Source: Leptidea sinapis (lineage: Eukaryota > Arthropoda > Insecta > Lepidoptera > Pieridae). Taken from it: a DNA stretch of 64,000 bases. Positions within the stretch are counted from its first letter, which is position 1, and every line of letters begins with the position of its first letter. The notes under the pieces were generated by a model. The model was given only the letters and a program-made list of their open reading frames with translations, searched no databases and had not been told where the DNA came from. The translations under genes and the position numbers were made by a program. Shown here one piece after another: positions 11,839-24,300 of the stretch. The stretch lies in contig NC_066286.1 of assembly GCF_905404315.1 (NCBI RefSeq), positions 2,425,501 through 2,489,500 on the forward strand, in the 5' to 3' direction.

Positions 11839-13008
11839 ATCGTCAGTAGTGCGTGTTGTGAATTAGGGAATCAAAGACCAAAACGAATTTGACGACACGT
11901 GGACAGATTGATGTACGTAGTGTAGTGTCAATGTGTAGGAGTTTCTCACCGCTTCCGGAGTTCCGCCGCGACCACGATTCATCCAATTGGATCGAAATAT
12001 CGGCATCAAATTAATACTCGTGAGTGAGTATCCGTCATAATAATTACTATTTTTCGTACATACAATAAAGCTGTGGAATGAGATTCCTTACGTGGTGTTA
12101 CCAGAAGGGTACGTACAATACCTACATGGTACGTGGTTACATTAAAAAGTGCGTATACTACCCTAAAAACTGACATCACTTCTGTGTTTCATCTCTTGTT
12201 GCAAAAGAGTAAGAATTAGCAGCCGTGAACACTTACCTGGACGCTTTTTTGTCCTCCAATTCCATTAAAAGCAGCGTCCGCAGAACCTAACGCATGTTGA
12301 TTCATGAGAAGGCAAAGACTTGCCCTATAACTCCAATACAAGCAGCCCATCGAGCAGTCCTATAGGACTCACAGAATTTATTTTAGGAGAAAAAACACCC
12401 GAGTGCTTTTGAGTCTTCAAGCACATTTGAGCAAATAATCTACTACTCCATATGCAGAACAAAACAACTAGAAAATAAAGTATGTATATTTATATGCAAG
12501 CCAGACGATGAGGTTTGGACGACACTGTTCACCAAGTTTCTCATCTAGCCGGTGACATCTGCCAGCGATATAAAGTAATGGTTATAAAGTAAGTCTACTG
12601 TTTAATTTATGATAAGTTTAATTTGTAGGCTTATTTAAGAGAATCAAGGTTCTTTATACCACGTTTAATCAAAGTTTGTATTGAACAAAGTTTGTATTTT
12701 CAAGTCGATATGTCACGGGTACTGAAGACTAGTATTTTGCATGATTTTTTATTTAAGGGGTCAGTAGTTTCTCAAGGTCAGCTGCCTACCTAGAGCGTTA
12801 TTAATTTGTGAGACATAAATAATAGAAAATGTAGTAGAGACATCAGAGAGAAATCCAAAAGGTTTCTTATTTAATTAGAAATAAATTAACACTGAAAACA
12901 TAAAATTTAAAAACACTACAAATTGAAAGCTTATCGCTCACCTGACGATTTCAATATCTCAAACAATAAAAATGCTATAAAATTGAAATAAGTAGTGATA
13001 TTTCCGTC

Positions 13009-13713
13009 ATGAGAGTTGCATTACTTGCATGTATTATTTACATATTTATATATGAATATTCTTGTTATAACGATGTTCACCAACAGAAGTATCCGATATT
13101 TTATAAAAACATTAAAATATTCAACCCTGGAAAATATGCCAAATTAAAATATCATCAAAAAAATAGTCCAGGAAAAATTAATAAACCTGAATTATACACT
13201 GCTTTTAACCGTATGTATGACGTTGCAACTCCAAAACATCATGGTAATGTATTTGTTGAAGTAGATCATTTACAAAATCAACCCAGAGTAAAGAAAATCC
13301 TTGGCGATTATGGAGGACACGCTATTCATAAGAGGTCAGTGGATATACCTGAAAATAACAATGACACACGTAGGAAATCCGGAAGAAATAATAATATAAA
13401 CAAGAAAAGTCGACGTGAAACTGTGCATAAACGTAAAATCAAAAAGCGTAAAAGAGTTGCAAGGAACAGAAACGTTACACAAGTCCACAAACATAAGATG
13501 TTAAGGAATGATGAAAGACGTAAACGGGATAAGAAAATTGGAAGGGCGAAAGAAAAGATTATAAAACGTAAAAAGTCAAGCAAAAGTAAGTCATTGAGAC
13601 AAAAAAAATCTAAGAGAAGCCGCCCTAGGGCCAAAAGTGTAGATAAAAGCAAAACTTTGAAAAATCAACAAAAAGATAAAACCGATATCCGTGTTGTAAA
13701 AGGTAAAAAATAG
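13009..13713 (+). CDS. Secreted Lys/Arg-rich protein; probable first exon of the downstream serine-protease homologue
   Basis: Single ORF of 234 codons. Residues 1-19 (MRVALLACIIYIFIYEYSC) form a signal peptide. Residues 20-100 are mixed, with Tyr, Asn and Pro. From about residue 105 the chain is mostly Lys and Arg (KIKKRKRVARNRN, IIKRKKSSKSKS, KKSKRSRPRAKS), with possible dibasic cleavage sites such as HKRS. No family recognised. Two readings are possible. In the first, a donor GT at 13703-13704 ends the exon in phase 1 at 13702, which is what the protease exon at 15389 needs. In the second, the ORF runs to TAG at 13711-13713 and uses the AATAAATAAATA just after it as a poly(A) signal. A TATAAAA at 12976-12982 is very close to the ATG, so the transcript start is unclear. 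Confidence 0.7.
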   Translation: MRVALLACIIYIFIYEYSCYNDVHQQKYPIFYKNIKIFNPGKYAKLKYHQKNSPGKINKPELYTAFNRMYDVATPKHHGNVFVEVDHLQNQPRVKKILGDYGGHAIHKRSVDIPENNNDTRRKSGRNNNINKKSRRETVHKRKIKKRKRVARNRNVTQVHKHKMLRNDERRKRDKKIGRAKEKIIKRKKSSKSKSLRQKKSKRSRPRAKSVDKSKTLKNQQKDKTDIRVVKGKK

Positions 13714-15388
13714 AGACGCTAATAAATAAATACTATAAAATATTCTTTTAATACTTTGCACATCCTTAATGTAAGCAAAAGTTTGTGAGCTATTATTAAC
13801 AAACAAACGTATGAATAATATTATTTCGACAATTTGAAATCTCTCTTTGTCATACGTTACTGTGAAAATAAACAGCTTTTGGATTTTTTGCGAAGATTTT
13901 TCAGAGGCCCTAAATGTTATGTTAGGACCAATCGCGATGAAGATGCACTGTGGATGCCCTCCCCAGCTAGGGGATACAGGGACTTAAATGAAATTTTACG
14001 TAGTTAGCCCAAGCCCAGCAAATCCAATACAATGAGCGAAGTATTATGTTGGCCTGGTGCAAGCCAAATGATAAATATGAGTTACCAGGAGGCCAGTGCT
14101 CTAATCTGATATACAGTTTAAGACAAGTTTTCTTTGTCATTTGTCGCAGTGTTGTACGTCTTCTCCGAGCCTTTACCATAGTATTCTTGTCGCGGGTTGT
14201 CTTATCCACCAGACGCTAAACAAACGTCCTTATCGGTACGTACCACAGTCAAGGATTTACTAGGAGGCGAGTGCTCATGGTAAATCTCAGAATAGGTTTC
14301 TTTTTGCCAAAATATCCCCCTCTGCTCCTCTCCTTGCTTTTATTAAATGTAATTTTGTATGACGCATTCTAGCGATTCATATTCTGCGTGCGCATAATGT
14401 GGGCGTTCTTTCCTTTCCATAAACAAACTTCTATTTCTTCTTCATGTGACTTCGTGAACGTTTCGCTTAACAATATTTGCGTCGCGCGTATCACAAATTC
14501 AATGCACGTAATAGCTGATGTCCGCAATACAAATTGCGATAGTTACACAACCATTGCTAAAGTAAACCGTAAAGAGATCAATCAGCTTCTAAGACTTTGC
14601 CATTATTGAGTGTGCGGTTGGCGTAGGTGCCAAATTGTATCCCTAGTCGTCGGCGAACAGTAATTGTCCAAATTTCGTAGTCAAACTCCAACTATATGTT
14701 AGCCTGATCTTGCTATCGGAGTTATCAATCTACGGCAGATTTCCTCAAAGTCTCTGGCTAATGCCGTAGCTATCATTCAGAAATCACAAGGTTTAGTATT
14801 CTTCTTAGGACTTCTTTAGAAGTTCTCTTATTCTTGCAATCAGATCCTAAGTTCTTTGCGACATCTACTCTTCCCTATAAGTGTTCTTTGTATAGGCTAG
14901 AACGTGAATCCACTCCGCGTCCAATTTAGCTTGCTCTATCTTAAAATGGTTACAGATCTGGATAATTAATCTTGCAGTCATCAAAATATCGACAAGAGTT
15001 CGCCGTATCGTTTTTTTTTGTGATGGCTATATTTTAAGCCTCACTTCTGCGTTTAGAAGATAATTATCACTTTTGGTGTCAGCACAATAACGCACGTCTA
15101 ATAGTGATCATATCCATTTGGATCTCGTTCCTAGGTGATCAATTTGGTTCTTCATGACACCATTGGATGGTTAGGTTCAGGCACAATCTCATGAAGCACT
15201 CCTCGATCTCATTGCGTACTTGTAGCCCATGTTTGGCCATATGTCTCTCTAGTTATACAACAATAATTTTTGTTAGTGTATTATAGACCACGGTGATAGT
15301 ATACCTAATTGTTATATAGTTTAACGTACATTTCCAAAATAATAAAAGCAATTTTGAGAATAAATATGCGTTTTTGTATGATGCATAG

Positions 15389-18300
15389 CGGTGGAAGACG
15401 GCAGAAGACTGATAGCAGCGAGAGACGCTAGAATCGAAGACTACCCGTACGTGGTGTCCATTCAGAAGTCTGGAGAACATTGGTGTAGCGGAGCACTACT
15501 CAACCAACGCCTGATTGTCACCACTGCTAACTGTATCTGGAAGTAAGCCCTCTAAGTCATAATTTTCAGTTTCACTTTTTGAAATCATATCAACCAATAT
15601 ATTATGTTCATGTTACAAAATTAAATCATTTACATTTTTCTAAATCAAATCAATTGTCCAAAGGAAAATAAGAAACAGCCCATCTGCCATACAACATTTG
15701 GTCCAAATTTTTATGAACCGTTACATTATCTAAATACATACCAACCGTTTTAGTTTGGTTTTATTTCAGTTTTATATGTTAATGAATGTGTTTATTTTGC
15801 AATAACCAATCTATATACCACGACCAATAAAGTCTATACATATGTTGTCATTTTACAAGATCGTGCCACCGCGCATGATCTGTTATTGACACCGAAAATG
15901 TGAATAAAGCAATAGTAAAACACATTCACTTGAGTATAAACACAGAGCGAATGACAATAAGAACCGCCAACTAAGGGCTAACTTCTACTAGTCCGGACCT
16001 ACTCCATTTGAATCATTTATTTAATTCGCACTGGAATAAACGCATTAGCACCGTCGTCAACTCAGGGGCACACTTTCTTGGCACGATTGGAGAAATGCCA
16101 TTCGGCCCGCTCGACTTCGGTACGACCAAGGGAAACAGAGCTCACCGAACAGTTTTTTCTTCCGGCTTAGAGCTCTGACACCGCGGGATAGTCGGCGGTG
16201 TCTTTTCGTCGTCGTCAAGAGTCGAGTTGGAGGCGAAAAGAGCGTACAGAAGATTGGCTTTCTCTTTTGCCGTTTGGGCCAGGGTTACATTAACATTAAA
16301 TAATAAAGTCCTTACCATAGACTAAATACTTGCCTAATCAGACATTATATGTTATAAAATGCACGATTCCAACAAGAAAATGTATGTAAAATATTTTTTG
16401 TAATAAGCAACTGTAATTTTTTTTTCTTAAAATAGTCAGTCATCATTGGCACACAATTCAGCACTTCATAAAGAATTGTAAATGACCACTTTTTTGCTGT
16501 TAAAGTAATATTCTGTATATCAATATAAAGTTGTGGTCATTGTTCAATTAAATTTTGCAATTGTTTATTTTTAGGAAGGTATTATTACTGAAATTGTACG
16601 AATTAATTAATCTAATCATCTTACAAATTGTTGCTGTAAAAGTCCCTCCCTAACTTTACGTATTCAATGACAGTGCTCAAGATCGTAGCTTTCACTTATA
16701 CCTAACAACCTAAGATCATATATAGGTCTAGATAGACTGTGATAACGTGTGAAAACGTCGAAAAAATCGAGATTGACAGTTAACTTCTATTTGGAGCTTC
16801 TCACGCACACTAACACAAAGTGTCAAACAATTCGCGAGTGTAAGACGTAGCTTGTCACGCACACTAAAGTCATAAACCTGGCCTGTTTTCATCGGTTATC
16901 TAGCAGCAAGAGGCTATCGAGACATATAAATTATCTAAGCTAACTTTTATGGATTTTATTAGCTCTAGTTAATCTATTGAAACTTGTTGGACGATGACAT
17001 AAACATAAACCTAACATAAAAATAGGTCACACCGTGTAAGCCGTATGAGGGTGCGAGCTGGTAGCAGATACTTAGACCGGGGAGGTCAAACCGCCAGGAT
17101 ACAGGAGGTAATGAGACACCCTGACTGGAGCATCCGTAGGAACCCGGACTGCGACGTGGGCTTGGTGCTATTGGATCGAAATATCAGGTATTCTTGGTAG
17201 ATGACTCTGACGGCATATGCTGCAAAGACTGCTCGAAATAAATCATTTAAAATTCCTCCGGGAAGTTCTTAACAAACATTACTAAATTTAAATGAGGCTG
17301 TAATTTTTTTATGCATTAGACGAGCAGTATTTTCAGCTGATGGTAATTAATACGCCCTACCCATTACAATGCAGTGACGCTCAGGATTCTTGAAAAACCC
17401 AAAAATTCTGAGCTGCACTACAATAATTGCGCTTGTCACCTTGTGACATAAGATGTTAAGTCTCATTTGCCTTGTAATTTCACTAGATACTGCTTCACGG
17501 CAGAAAAAGGTGCCGTTAGCGCCTTAGTCACCTCATACAATCCTTGGGACTGGGCGTTCCCTATTCTTTTTATGCCCCGGTATTTGTTACCAGAGCGGAC
17601 TGTGGCATCTGCTTCATTTCTTATTTACTGCTGATTCTAGATTATAATGATAGTTCTGCATTACTGCACCCAACAAACGTCATGGCTGCAGTTGGGGAAT
17701 TTGGGAATTATGAAGGACACCCTCTCCTCTGTAAGCAATGCCAATGAGTCGAGCGGACGGAGAGGACTAAATCGTCATTGATTCTTGCCGTGAGAATAAA
17801 TACATCATTTCTAGCCGAGATACTTAATTTGGACTTCAAACCGTCGTTGGAAAATATTCCTAAAATACATTGGTAGTGTGGAAGTATGAGAAGAAATTGA
17901 TGTCAAGAAACAATGTGAGACACATACACTTCAGCCATTCTTATGACATAAATTATAATGATTAGAAATAACATCCCAAGTTTTTTTTTCAGCGATTCTC
18001 AGTTTCTCAGTGACAATTTACTAGATCTAGTTCGTCCATGCAGTTTTTTTGACGTCATCTTGATGTCATCACATCTGTGGTCTCCTTTTGCCCTAGAGCT
18101 TCCATTTCACGGCTGTTTTGCTCCAAGCCATGTTACCGGGATATATATTCAGCCCACTTAGACATACCTTTCGTTTGATGTCATCGGTAAAGATTACGTA
18201 TTTGCGTAGTATAGAAGCAAGAAAAAATGTAAAAAAAATATTTGGTGTGAAAACCCAGATGCTCCCGACGTACTATAAATAGGACTAATTAAGGACATTC

Positions 18301-21300
18301 GTTCTCTTTAACTAAATATAACAGTTTATATGCAGACGTATATTTATTAATAATGAACGCTTCGGTATCTTATTACTAAATTATTTTTAACTCTTGTAAT
18401 AAAGAAACAAATACTACTTTCAGTGCTAGTCCCATGGATGACTATTTGTGTAAATAACAAAAGAGGAACATAAAATATCTTAAAAACATTATATTTTTTG
18501 GTCTAGATAATCAAGCTGTGGCTATACTAAACATCATTAAGTATTTAAAATTGACTATCTGAATCAGAGTCAGTCAATGCATGGAATTTAGGAAAATAAT
18601 CCCTGGAACTATTTAAAATATAGGACATAGGAAAACTTGACAGAAGCGGCACTCAGCTGTGGTTTTCTTATTGCATTCCTCGTTGCGACATCTCTGCATC
18701 TTATCCGAAAATTTTGGTGAGCCTTAGACTTTCTCTTCTGCAAGGTCGTGCAATGGATTTATTGTGACCACTCTCTTTTTTTGGTGGCTAGGCAATTCTA
18801 AGTGTGCCTCAAAAGATGGTGAATTACCATCAGATTCTGAACTGAATTCATCTAATTCGGAACTGTTGAGCCCACCTGAATCTGAATTGGCGCGTTGTTG
18901 GGGTGGTTCATAAATTTCGTCATCATCAGAAGCACTGAAATCTCCCTCACCATTGTCAACTCCTCTAGAATTTGATCTTCATTTAAAACAACAACAACAA
19001 AACAAACTAAATCAAAGAACGAAAGACCTAAAATAAGTACATTCAAAAAATAAATCTCACCGTGTAGGAATCTCATGTTCTAAAATAATAACATCGGTGG
19101 ACTTCAACCAATTTTTTTTATACGGATAAAATAGTAAAATTGTTGTTGAGATTGTTGTACTTATATCAATATTGATGGCAAAAATTTGAAAGGTTGCATG
19201 AAAAGGAATGATTATAATTGATTAACTTACCCCTGTTAGCCGGCGCACGCGTTTTATCCGCCTGCACCGTCATTTTCTGTTTGACACAAGTGTCAAAGAG
19301 CAGTAACTTTTTTCTTTTTTACTCCCTTTGTATAGTAAGGTTACATTTCTAACAATAAATTGTTGCGAAACTGATACATTTTAGCAAAATAACTAGTTTT
19401 TTTGAATGTTCTAAATATAGCACTTCAGGACTCAGGAGGTTAATCTTTTGTCGGTGTTTGTGGTCTCTCAGCTTAATCTGCGATATTAGATAGAAAAACT
19501 ACCTATTGATGTGCCTCCGGAAAACATACAGCATTGAATAAGAAGAAGTGTATACTTGCCATCTAATTACGGTCTTTGTTCTCTGTGGAGTATGTTATCT
19601 AAGCTCTCATGTGTCAAAATGTCATCGAATGTCAATCCAGCTAGGACACTACTACGCTAGGTAACAGTTGTCACTTTGAATATCATAGCGTTGTGTACTT
19701 TCGCCGCGTACGGTCGTAATCCATAAATATATTATAATAATCCGTTAATATTTTTGAAAAATCGTTTTACAAAGTGTTAGCATAACTTATATTGCATTAA
19801 TACATATCTATATTTCTGTATTTGTACGTGTTCTTATACCGGAATTCTACCGTAATTAATCACGTGCCTAGCGAGGTCGATGAAGCAAGGCAAACCGACC
19901 CATGTTTCTAATTCACCGACGATCGAGAGGGACGGACAAGGGAAGGAGGACTCCTAGTGCTCCAGCAGTTCGTCAAGTGCGTCGGATGAATAGGAACCTC
20001 CACGTAAGCGATCAAAACGAGATGCTCAGGTAACGGTCGATCCCCGGATCGACGCGTTATACGAACAGGTCAGTTTCCTTACAAATTTAATTATGCATCA
20101 ACAATGTACGTCATCATCAAATACAAATATCAATGCGAAACCCACTGACGTGATTGAGCAACCTGAACATCATAATGATAATTGTTTGACCAATCCTTGC
20201 ACGATTACACCAAAGTCATTAGATTTAGGTATTTGTAAAACTGATTTTGATGACAAAAAAGTTCTTAAACCTGCCGATGAACAACGTATAAAGCAGTTAG
20301 TAAAATTACAACATTTAATTCATCTACGTGGCAACACATTCGGTATAAAAAAGCACTGACAGACATGCTTGCGTTTCCAGGTTTTTGTAACTTAAAAATT
20401 AATGACGAAATATGCTGCTTAAATAAGGGGAAAGATTTCCTGGCTGAGGAAATAATGGCTGCAATTACCAATGCTTTACTATACCAAAGACAATTACTAC
20501 AGTCAGGTTTACAAGAAATTGTTAATTGGTTTCATAATAATCCTATAGAATTAACTTCAAATAACCTTTTTAATAAATTAAGCGACATGTTCGGTAAATC
20601 GTCGCCATCGTATAAATTATCTGAACAAACACTACAAATCGTGTGCGGGAAACTAGCGGAGTGCATAGAAACTAGGCGTAAAAGATTAATAAGCGAAATT
20701 TCTGATAAAAGCATTCAATCCGCTCTCGTTAACATACCTCCTAGCGAGGAATTTCTATTTGAAAAAACACAATTAATGTCGCTTGTACAATCCCTTGGAG
20801 GACCTCATTATTGGTTATCAGCCCGACAAACCTCCAAAAATAGGGGCCAAATAAAAAGGAAGTACCAAGAATCACTTCCATCCACATCCAGATCCAGAAC
20901 GCAGGAAAAAAATTGTTTTCAAAGCACCCACAAAAAATCCAATCAAACCAATAAAGGACGCTGACGCTTACAAACAACAGGGAAACCAGTCCTTTCGAAA
21001 TAAAAACAAGAAAAAATGACTATCCGACACAATTCAAGGGAGGTCGGCTAAAATCGTTGGCAGGCACTTGACTCGAACAAATTTATAATATCTGCAACAA
21101 CTGGTTTTCGAATACCTTTTTACAAGAAACCTCTTCTAATAATGCAACCTGTTACAAAAGGAACGCCCAGTTTTATCTTCAAGCTATTTCTGCGGAAGAA
21201 AAGCGACAGGTTGATGCGACTCATTTTCGATCTACGAGAATTAAACAAATTCGTAAAGATAAAGCATTTTCGCCTTATCTCTCACAGTTCAGTGCCAGAT

Positions 21301-24300
21301 TTTCTCCAACCGGGAGACTGGATGATAAAATTAGACATTTCTCAGGCATACTTCCATGTGGCTGCAGCAAAATCTCATTACCCTTTCCTTCGAATCAGTT
21401 CCAAATCAAATCAAATCAAAATATTTTATTGCAAGTCACATTTTACAGTAGGATGGTTGGTACATTAATGGGTAGACAATATGTGACGCCCTGCAAGGGC
21501 ACAGCAACGTTATACATAAAATAAATAAGTCTTATACATTTTTTACATTCTTATACTATATTGTAACTAATTCTCACACTTGTTATTAAAAAATTCGGGT
21601 AAATCGTAGAAGCATTTTGAAACTAAAAAATTTTTAAGATGTCTTTTAAATAGAGAAGGCTTCTCTTTATTTTTAATTTCGTTTGGGATGTGATTATAAA
21701 TTTTTATTGCCATGTGGTGAGGGCTCGATGACATTAATGACATACTTGTTTAGGGAATTTTTAATTTGTTTAAATTTCTATTATTTCGCTTGTTATTTGG
21801 TAGTGTTGAGTATAAGTCCGAATGTTTTTTAACAAATTTACATGCTTCTAGGATGTAAATTGAAGTAAGATAAAATATGGTCTACATGAATCCATCTGCT
21901 GAATATTTTCTAAAATTCTGATACATTTTTTCTGTTGAATAAATATATCTTTTATTTCACTACAGTTTCCCCATATTAATATTCCATATGATAATCTAGA
22001 ATGTGCATATGCATAATAAGCAGCAAGGGCAGATTTGAAATCTGTTACGCGTTTTAGTTGGTAAAGAGCATAAGTAAAAGATGACATTTTGCTTTTTAAT
22101 TTCTGTAGATATGGCTTCCATGTCAAGTGTGAGTCTAAATCAATTCCCAGTAGTGTAGCTGTGTCAACTGTTTCAAGTTGTGAATTTTTGTAAGAATGAG
22201 ATATATTTAAGGGGGATTTTTGATAAGGTTTAAAAGGTATAATTTTAGTTTTATTAATATTAAGTTCAAGATTATTATTATTTAGCCAATAAAAGATTTT
22301 GTCCATTGTAATATTAAATTTTTCTTCTAGTTGTTTTAAATTAGAGCATGGGATCAAAATAGAAATGTCATCAGCAAAAAGAGTACAATCATCATCTATT
22401 AAGTTAGGAAGATCATTTATGTATATGAGAAACAATATACAACCCAACACACTGCCCTGTGGAATTGATCCTGATAAGTGAGCTTTATTAGATCTTATGT
22501 GGTCTATCTTTCCAGTCTCGAAGTTAGTATTTTCTATTTCCACATATTGAAAACGATTATTAAGGTAAGATTTGAACCATTTATGGGCAATTCCTCGAAT
22601 TCCTGAGAAAAATAATTTTTCTAGTAAGATATCATAAGAGACTCTATCGTATGCTTTGCTCATGTCAAGCAGTAGGCCAACTGAATATTATACCTAGGTC
22701 AGCTGTACGAGATGACTTGTCTGCCTTTTGGCCTGGCTTCATACTATATCTTTTCTCTTCCATAACATGCTGGGTCGCGGAGACCCTGCGTGAGAAGGGA
22801 TGTCGAGTACTAGTATACCTCGACGATTACCTTCTGGTCAACCAAGACCGTTCCAAGTTATGTCTTCAGGCCTCGGCAGCCGTGAGGCACTTGGAATACC
22901 TGGGCTGGAGCCTCAATTACCAAAATATTAACTCAGCGATCAGAATAAGCTAAGCAATCGGACAATCGAACTTTAATAGCATATATTCGAAAAAAATAGA
23001 GCGGAACAAGATCGGAAGTATTTCGAAAATGGGGTCGTCGAAGTGCTGTAGTAAGAAACTATGTATCAATAGATTACAGAGATCGATCAGCAAGCTATAT
23101 AGATGCCTTCAGCTGACCTTGGCAACACCAAATGGCATGGGTATTCCCCCAGAGTTCACCCAGAGAACCCAGAGTTCTGACACACTTAAACAGCGCGACG
23201 GGAACTCATTTAATTGTGGCAACGGAGTGGCCTCTAGTTTTCTGGCTGCAAGATCTGAAGTCCAGAGCGTTGGATCACCCACACGATATTCAGAACTTAT
23301 CGGAAACAATGATCGATATGACAACATCACAGCCACCTCCACAAGTACATCTAATAACCTTGAAAGTTTGGAAAATTGGGGGTGGGGTTCCCAAATAAAA
23401 GAGTGGTCTAAACAAGAGAAAGAGCTGCTAAGAAAAAGCTGGCGAAAGTCTACTTAAACAACATATCTACCTGCAATTAATAGATGGTTGAAATGGTGTA
23501 ACAGTACTCAAGTAAATCCAAAAGCACCTAATCCTGCTGACATTGCTAAATTCTTAATCAATCTTTTCCTTAAGAAATGTCGGGTAGAACAGCAACAGTT
23601 TTATTACTAGCTTCTGGACGTAGAGTCCACGATCTTACCTTATTGCGAGTTTCCAAAGACAACAATCTTGATAACGGACAAAACATCTATTTAATACCAG
23701 CATTTGGGTCAAAGACTGACAAACATGACTGCCGCCAATCTGCTTGGAAGCTGTCTGAACACCCTGACAAGAACATCTGCCCAGTTAGTTTAGTTAGGCA
23801 TTTAATAGAGAAAACCAAACAAAGAGAGTCTGATATTACAGACTTAGACAACCTCTTCATTACAATTTGTAATATGGTAAAAAGTGCTTCCCGCACTGTA
23901 ATAGGCAATTGGGTACGCACAGTTCTTAAAGACAGCGGCATTGATGCTTCCCCAGGGAGTTGTAGGTGAGCTGTAGCTTCTCTGGGGTGGTTAGATAATC
24001 AACCCTTAGATAATATATTAGAACGGGGTAACTGGAAATCATCCAGTATATTTTTTAATTATTACTCTAAAGTAATTAAAGTATCTAAAAATGATCATAA
24101 TTCTTTTTTCAATACATTCACATCAGTATGAATTTTTGATTTAAATAAATATTAATAATTAAGTGATTTGTAGTAATTAAAAATAAAAAGTTTTACCATT
24201 TATATATGAGATTAATTTTTATTATTCACATTTTACTATTCATCATAGCGTTGTTTATATACATATATATACACCTACATATTTCACCAGCAGATAACAA

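Larger units (their letters stand above)
11445..13008. other. Intergenic gap between IFT52 and the basic ORF
   Basis: Holds the IFT52 poly(A) signal, the family A fragment at 11693 and a worn family D LINE end at 12060-12268 (AATAAAGCTGTGGAATGAGA). The rest is AT-rich with no recognisable gene. Confidence 0.7.

Noticed and set aside
11950..12010. GGATCGAAATATCGG resembles TTGGATCGAAATATCAG in the protease exon at 17172
   Set aside because: Surrounding sequence does not match and the segment at 11.98 kb is part of a dispersed repeat; chance similarity.
13326..13652. Leu/Phe-rich 108-codon minus-strand ORF
   Set aside because: It is the antisense shadow of the Lys/Arg-rich ORF; AAA/AAG/AGA codons read backwards give Phe, Leu and Ser.
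17544..17747. 67-codon plus-strand ORF with hydrophobic centre
   Set aside because: Starts at the edge of a family A repeat, no splice partner, no recognisable family; likely chance or transposon remnant.
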